Part shown: positions 60,270-64,000 of the stretch, piece by piece
Layout of the letters: the number at the start of each line of letters is the position of its first letter
How positions within the stretch are numbered: the stretch's first letter is position 1
NCBI GenBank assembly: GCA_947372465.1
Contig: CANBTT010000095.1
Location: 1 to 64,000, forward strand
Reading direction: 5' to 3'
DNA length: 64,000 bases
Source of the DNA: Burkholderiales bacterium
GTDB taxonomy: Bacteria; Pseudomonadota; Gammaproteobacteria; Burkholderiales; Burkholderiaceae_C
Translations under genes and position numbers: made by a program
The notes under the pieces: generated by a model
The model's input: the letters and a program-made list of their open reading frames with translations, nothing else
What the model was told of the DNA's origin: nothing
Databases searched by the model: none

Positions 60270-62513
60270 TCACGCCTTGCGTAGACCTTGCATGATGCGA
60301 TCGGGCGTGAACGGCAAGCGTCTAAAACGCACACCCGTGGCATCAAACACCGCATTGGCCAATGCGGCACTTGTTGGTCCTTGGGAGGCCTCGCCACAAC
60401 CGAGAAAGGGCATGCCTGGTCGATCGATCAATTCGATGTCGATGTTCGGTATCTCAGAGAAGGTCAAAATCGGATAACTCGTCCAGTCCTCTGCCAAAAT
60501 TCGAGTCTGGTCAAACTTGACCTCCTCTTTGAGTGTCCAACTGAGTGACTGAATCAAGCCCCCTTCGATTTGATTTTTGACACCATCGGGATTCACAATT
60601 TGACCCGCATCCGCACTCGACACCGCCTTGGTCACACGAATGCGTCCGGTCTTTTCATTGACCTCAACCTCTAGGGCAACGGCACAATAAGTGGCCGTGT
60701 TTTTGTATTTTGCAAAGCCAATGCCACGACCATGGCCTGGTTTTTTTACAAAAGATCCCCAGCCAAGCATCGCGGCGGCCTTTTGAATCACATCTCGTGC
60801 TCGGGCATCCTTTAAGAATCGCAAACGGTACTCAACCGGATCGACTTTGAAGGCATGTGCCAACTCATCGATAAAAGACTCGATGGCAAAAATATTGGCA
60901 TAAGCGCCCAAGCCCCTGGTGGAGGAGACTCGAACAGGCATGTCTGTGATGAAATGCGTGAGGACTTGGTGACCTGGAAAATCATACAAAGCAATCGCAT
61001 TGCGATCGGCCGCGTAATTGGGCGGCCCGCCATTGATTGGCAAAGGCAATTCAAAAGGCTTTTGCAAATAGCGGGCAGACAACAAGTTGCCAGCGTCTCC
61101 ATTTGGACGCGTGCCGTGAGGGTTGGACCACAGTTGAAGATCCCAATCCAAAATCTTGCCTTGCTCGTCCAGGGCCGCTTTGGTCTTGATCACCATGGCC
61201 GAGCCATAAGGCTCCCATTGATGTTCTTGCTGGCGGGTGTACTGCAAACGCACTGGCACGCCAGGATAAGCGCAAGCAAGCAAAGCCGCATCGGCTGCAG
61301 CGTCGTCGGCCATGTTGTGCCCATAACACCCCGCGCCTTGCTGGTGTTGACACCGCACCTTCGAGGGATCCATGCCAAGCATCTTCGCAATGGCCAAGCC
61401 CGTCTCAAAGACAGATTGACTGTGGGTTTGAATGAGGAGTTGTCCCGCGGCATCCAAGGTCGCTATGGCACATGAGGTCCCAATAGAGGCGTGCATGTGA
61501 AAGGGTCGAAAATAGGTCGCCTCAATCACCTTCGCAGGGACTTCAGTGCTTGCGCGCTTTTGCTGCTTGGTTGGGATGATTTTGTTGGGTTTGGTTTTTA
61601 GCAACCAATCAAAAATACCCTCATGGGTGGGCAGTTCGGTGTGCTCGGCCCACTTTGCAGACTTGCTCAAGGCATTGGCTGCGTCCAAGGCTTGCTGTTC
61701 TCTTTTTGCAATCACCCCCAGAAAACGACCATTTCTGACCACCTTCAAAACCCCAGGCATGCTGCGAGCAGCGTTTTCGTCAACAGACAAAAGCTCACTC
61801 AAATAAGAAGGTGGACGAACAATGTGCGCATAGACCATCCCCTTGGGTCTGAGCTCTTGAATAAAGATCTCTTGACCGGTCATTTTTTTTGGGAAGTCAA
61901 CCCGAATGATGTTTTTACCGATGTACTTGTATTGGCTGGGATCTTTGGGCTTGACCGTCCCAGTGGCTTCTCTCTCAAGAGCCGTGCCCAGCACCAAGTC
62001 CCAATAACTCACACTCAAACCGGTGACACTTTTAATCAGCCCGTCTTGAACACTCAAGCCCTCCAAGGGCGTTTTGAGTTTCTCGCTCGCCAGGCCCAAT
62101 AAAATGGATCTCAGCTCTGCGCTCGCGTACTGAACAGCTGTGGCGCAATAGGGCATTGAAAAGGAGCCTGCGGTGACCCCTTCATTGGGCACCAATGCGG
62201 TGTCGCCAGAGATCACCTTCACACGGGACATATCAACGTCCAGCTCTTCAGCACAGACTTGACTGACAGCGGTTAAGACGCCCTGCCCCAATTCAACCTT
62301 GCCCACCAATAAGGTGACGGTCTTGTCCGCATTGATTCTGAGCCAAGCACTCAGTTTTCGATTGGTGTTGAGATCCCCTGGCAATGCGGGCTTGGTGTTT
62401 GGCGCATCGGCCAAAGAGAGATCACTTTGCAAAGGAATACCAAAAGCGAGCGAGAAATAACCCAAAGATTTTAAAAGCGAGCGCCTGCTCAATGAACTTG
62501 AAGGATTTTTCAT
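60270..62513 (-). CDS. iorB: Molybdopterin-binding subunit of an aldehyde/isoquinoline-type oxidoreductase (IorB-like)
   Basis: A 747-residue molybdenum hydroxylase large subunit of the xanthine oxidase family, IorB type. A Tat leader (S-L-S-R-R-S-L-L-K, residues 7-15) sends it to the periplasm with its folded Fe-S partner. Molybdopterin-contact segments include E-L-G-Q-G near 63 and G-A-G-C-Y-G-H-N near 400; the base-catalyst E708 is in G-C-G-E-A-S-Q-G. The start overlaps the stop of the small-subunit gene (ATGA). The substrate could be an aldehyde or N-heterocycle; no FAD subunit gene is present, as is normal for this class. Confidence 0.92.
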   Translation of the reverse strand: MKNPSSSLSRRSLLKSLGYFSLAFGIPLQSDLSLADAPNTKPALPGDLNTNRKLSAWLRINADKTVTLLVGKVELGQGVLTAVSQVCAEELDVDMSRVKVISGDTALVPNEGVTAGSFSMPYCATAVQYASAELRSILLGLASEKLKTPLEGLSVQDGLIKSVTGLSVSYWDLVLGTALEREATGTVKPKDPSQYKYIGKNIIRVDFPKKMTGQEIFIQELRPKGMVYAHIVRPPSYLSELLSVDENAARSMPGVLKVVRNGRFLGVIAKREQQALDAANALSKSAKWAEHTELPTHEGIFDWLLKTKPNKIIPTKQQKRASTEVPAKVIEATYFRPFHMHASIGTSCAIATLDAAGQLLIQTHSQSVFETGLAIAKMLGMDPSKVRCQHQQGAGCYGHNMADDAAADAALLACAYPGVPVRLQYTRQQEHQWEPYGSAMVIKTKAALDEQGKILDWDLQLWSNPHGTRPNGDAGNLLSARYLQKPFELPLPINGGPPNYAADRNAIALYDFPGHQVLTHFITDMPVRVSSTRGLGAYANIFAIESFIDELAHAFKVDPVEYRLRFLKDARARDVIQKAAAMLGWGSFVKKPGHGRGIGFAKYKNTATYCAVALEVEVNEKTGRIRVTKAVSSADAGQIVNPDGVKNQIEGGLIQSLSWTLKEEVKFDQTRILAEDWTSYPILTFSEIPNIDIELIDRPGMPFLGCGEASQGPTSAALANAVFDATGVRFRRLPFTPDRIMQGLRKA

Positions 62514-62965
62514 GATTTTTTCACCACCCTCATGACCGCTCTCACGATGCGATTGTGCGCACCACAACGGCACAAATTTCCATCTAGCGCTTGCCTGACC
62601 TCTTGCTCGGTGGGTTTGGGGTTGCGATCTAAAAGTGCTTGAGACTGCAAAATCATGCCCGAGGTGCAGTAGCCACATTGTGCCGCTTGTTCGTCAATAA
62701 AAGCTTGCTGCAAAGCGCTGGGTTTGCCATTCTCCATCAAACCTTCAAGCGTTTGCACAGAGCGCCCGGCAACCGCTGACAAGGGTGCGACGCAAGAACG
62801 CAAAGGGTCCCCATCCACCAAAACGGTACAGGCGCCGCACTGCGAGCGGCCGCATCCGAATTTTGAGCCATTGATTTTAAAATCGTCTGCCAACACGCTC
62901 AATAGCGGGTCCGAAGACAGCGCTTGCGTTTGAACAGAGCGACCATTTAATTTAAAGACAACCAC
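62510..62965 (-). CDS. iorA: (2Fe-2S)-binding small subunit (IorA-like)
   Basis: A 151-residue electron-transfer subunit. The N-terminal ferredoxin-type cluster uses C38, C43, C46 and C58, and the C-terminal cluster C97, C100, C132 and C134. It hands electrons from the molybdenum centre to a cytochrome or other acceptor. The start is a GTG with GGGGG about nine bases upstream. It has no signal of its own and would be carried by the Tat leader of its partner. Confidence 0.93.
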   Translation of the reverse strand: MVVFKLNGRSVQTQALSSDPLLSVLADDFKINGSKFGCGRSQCGACTVLVDGDPLRSCVAPLSAVAGRSVQTLEGLMENGKPSALQQAFIDEQAAQCGYCTSGMILQSQALLDRNPKPTEQEVRQALDGNLCRCGAHNRIVRAVMRVVKKS

Positions 62966-63012
62966 GTTTAAATCCCCCTACAGATCCAAGCCTTGCATGC
63001 ACTGAACATCCT

Positions 63013-63354
63013 TTAAGCGCCGCCACTCTTTTGCTTCATCACACCGTGGAACTGTCCGCCACGCAAAATCTCCATCTCCTCGTACTCCAAGGTCCCTGAG
63101 ACCAAACCGGTTGAATGAATCATCACGTGCTGTTGGCAGACGATGTCCTTGCTCAATTTACCGTGCACATTGATCTCTTTGGCTCGAATGACGCCAGAGA
63201 CTTGGCCGGCTTTGCCAATGTGCAAATCACTGACCGACAAATTCCCAGTGACCACGCCATTGATCATGGCCTTTCCCGGGGCAGTGATGGTGCCTGTAAA
63301 CGTCACACCTTCACCAATGACGATATTGTTTTGTTGCATTACGGGATCGGACAT
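63013..63354 (-). CDS. Bactofilin (polymer-forming cytoskeletal protein)
   Basis: A 113-residue right-handed beta-helix protein. The repeating short strands (I-V-I-G-E-G-V-T-F-T-G-T-I, then M-I-N-G-V-V-T-G-N-L, V-S-D-L-H-I-G-K-A-G, I-H-S-T-G-L-V-S-G-T-L) are typical of bactofilins, which polymerise without nucleotide and localise cell-wall or envelope proteins. Short disordered tails flank the core. It stands alone, behind the iorAB operon by 48 bases on the same strand. Confidence 0.9.
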   Translation of the reverse strand: MSDPVMQQNNIVIGEGVTFTGTITAPGKAMINGVVTGNLSVSDLHIGKAGQVSGVIRAKEINVHGKLSKDIVCQQHVMIHSTGLVSGTLEYEEMEILRGGQFHGVMKQKSGGA

Positions 63355-63627
63355 GACTGGACTTTCAGCAAATTTAAAGATTGGGCCAACCTCAAGTTGA
63401 GGTCAAGAGAGATTTGGAAGCAAAAAAGCCGCAGACCACAAAGCACCTGGCGACAATCAATTTAAACGAATTAAATAGCACTCGATCATAGTGGTTTCCC
63501 TCGAAAAACCTTCAATACTCAAGATGGACGCAGACAAATAGAGGCGTATTGAACAAGGGCGCGATGAAAAAACAACGCCGTTATAGTAGAAGGCATGCAA
63601 ATGACGCGCAAACAGCGCATGCAAGGA

Positions 63628-64000
63628 TCAAGGCAATAGACAAGGGCCTTGGAAATTGACTCGGACAGGGGCGCCCGCATAGACGGTGTCCTTGAACGCC
63701 TTCAAGTAGACTTTCTGTCGTCCGATGACCACCTCAAACATCTGACCGTTCTCGACACTTTTGGAGCCGACGCCGAGATGCTCAGCGTTGGTTAAATTTT
63801 TTCCCAAGAATTTATCCGTGCTCAAACTGCTGATTCGCATTTCAAAGAGTTTGGGGCCCGTTAAATTGATGAAGATATTTTTACCGATGGACTGAATCTC
63901 AACCACAACCTTGGCGGGCGGTAATTTCTTGTCATCGAGTTGTTCTATGGAGCCCTCCACATCACAACTCATCTTGAAAACATCCGCCCATGACAAAGGG
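63628..64000 (-). CDS. Protein of unknown function, cut by the window edge
   Basis: The last ~124 residues of a protein, open to the right edge. The visible part may be close to complete: L-S-W-A just before D-V-F-K-M-S-C-D looks like the end of a signal peptide, and a single C-terminal cysteine (G-P-C-L-L-P) could pair with it. The rest is a beta-rich domain (V-V-V-E-I-Q-S-I-G-K-N-I-F-I-N). No family was recognised. Confidence 0.65.
   Translation of the reverse strand, partial: PLSWADVFKMSCDVEGSIEQLDDKKLPPAKVVVEIQSIGKNIFINLTGPKLFEMRISSLSTDKFLGKNLTNAEHLGVGSKSVENGQMFEVVIGRQKVYLKAFKDTVYAGAPVRVNFQGPCLLP

Noticed and set aside
60855-61475. 206-codon plus-strand open frame inside iorB
   Set aside because: It lies wholly opposite a molybdenum hydroxylase gene with intact motifs.
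1-64000. CRISPR arrays, tRNA/rRNA genes, insertion sequences, prophage genes
   Set aside because: Reading both strands showed no regularly spaced repeats, no transposase or integrase and no phage structural genes; no tRNA cloverleaf stood out, although a dedicated tRNA search was not possible.

Overview
The window reads as chromosomal DNA of a betaproteobacterium, most likely Burkholderiales. Base composition looks close to half G+C. The placement rests on gene content: eight Bug-type (tripartite tricarboxylate transporter family) periplasmic receptors, a fused LivM-LivG permease/ATPase, several aromatic-acid catabolic genes, an IorAB-type molybdenum hydroxylase and a TPP-riboswitch-controlled CytX transporter. 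Genus cannot be fixed from the sequence alone. I see no rRNA, tRNA, CRISPR array, insertion sequence or phage module.

Region by region. 0-1.3 kb: the end of a ring-hydroxylating dioxygenase small subunit, then a Bug receptor. 1.4-2.9 kb: TPP riboswitch and cytX. 3.0-5.3 kb (minus): 3-hydroxybenzoate 6-monooxygenase and gentisate 1,2-dioxygenase, divergent from a MarR regulator followed by a complete EmrAB-type tripartite efflux set (5.7-10.6 kb). The shared intergenic region carries two inverted repeats that are candidate operators. 10.6-13.6 kb: a small exported protein, a hybrid histidine kinase and a LuxR-type response regulator. 14.0-15.6 kb: a B12-binding radical SAM protein. 15.8-24.0 kb: an intradiol dioxygenase and FAH-family hydrolase, divergent from an ACMSD-like amidohydrolase and a branched-chain-type ABC importer; this looks like one aromatic-acid uptake and degradation unit.

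24-35 kb is mostly housekeeping and unknown genes: a glycine-zipper protein, an orphan ParA, a haloacid-dehalogenase-like hydrolase, divergent MerR and Rrf2 regulators, a cysteine-dioxygenase/four-rhodanese fusion, a gene-poor kilobase with a G10 tract, and a three-gene operon of zinc-ribbon and membrane proteins of unknown function. 35-41.4 kb (plus): class II aldolase, tricarballylate dehydrogenase pair tcuAB with a Bug receptor, and pgi.

41.4-59.7 kb is a dense carboxylic-acid catabolic region. A six-gene minus-strand operon (Ldh2-type dehydrogenase, Bug, D-2-hydroxyacid dehydrogenase, LigI-like hydrolase, Bug, TauD-type oxygenase) diverges from a four-gene plus-strand operon (isocitrate/isopropylmalate dehydrogenase family, amidohydrolase, dihydroxyphthalate-decarboxylase-like protein, Bug). 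Beyond them lie a Bug plus PEP-mutase/isocitrate-lyase-family pair, a Bug plus MmgE/PrpD pair and a flavin reductase. The substrates are unknown, and this is the best place in the window to look for an undescribed pathway. 60-64 kb: a small CxxC protein, iorBA, a bactofilin and a gene cut by the window edge.

The recurring theme is capture of organic acids by soluble receptors that have no membrane partner in the window, followed by decarboxylation, oxygenation or lyase steps feeding central metabolism.
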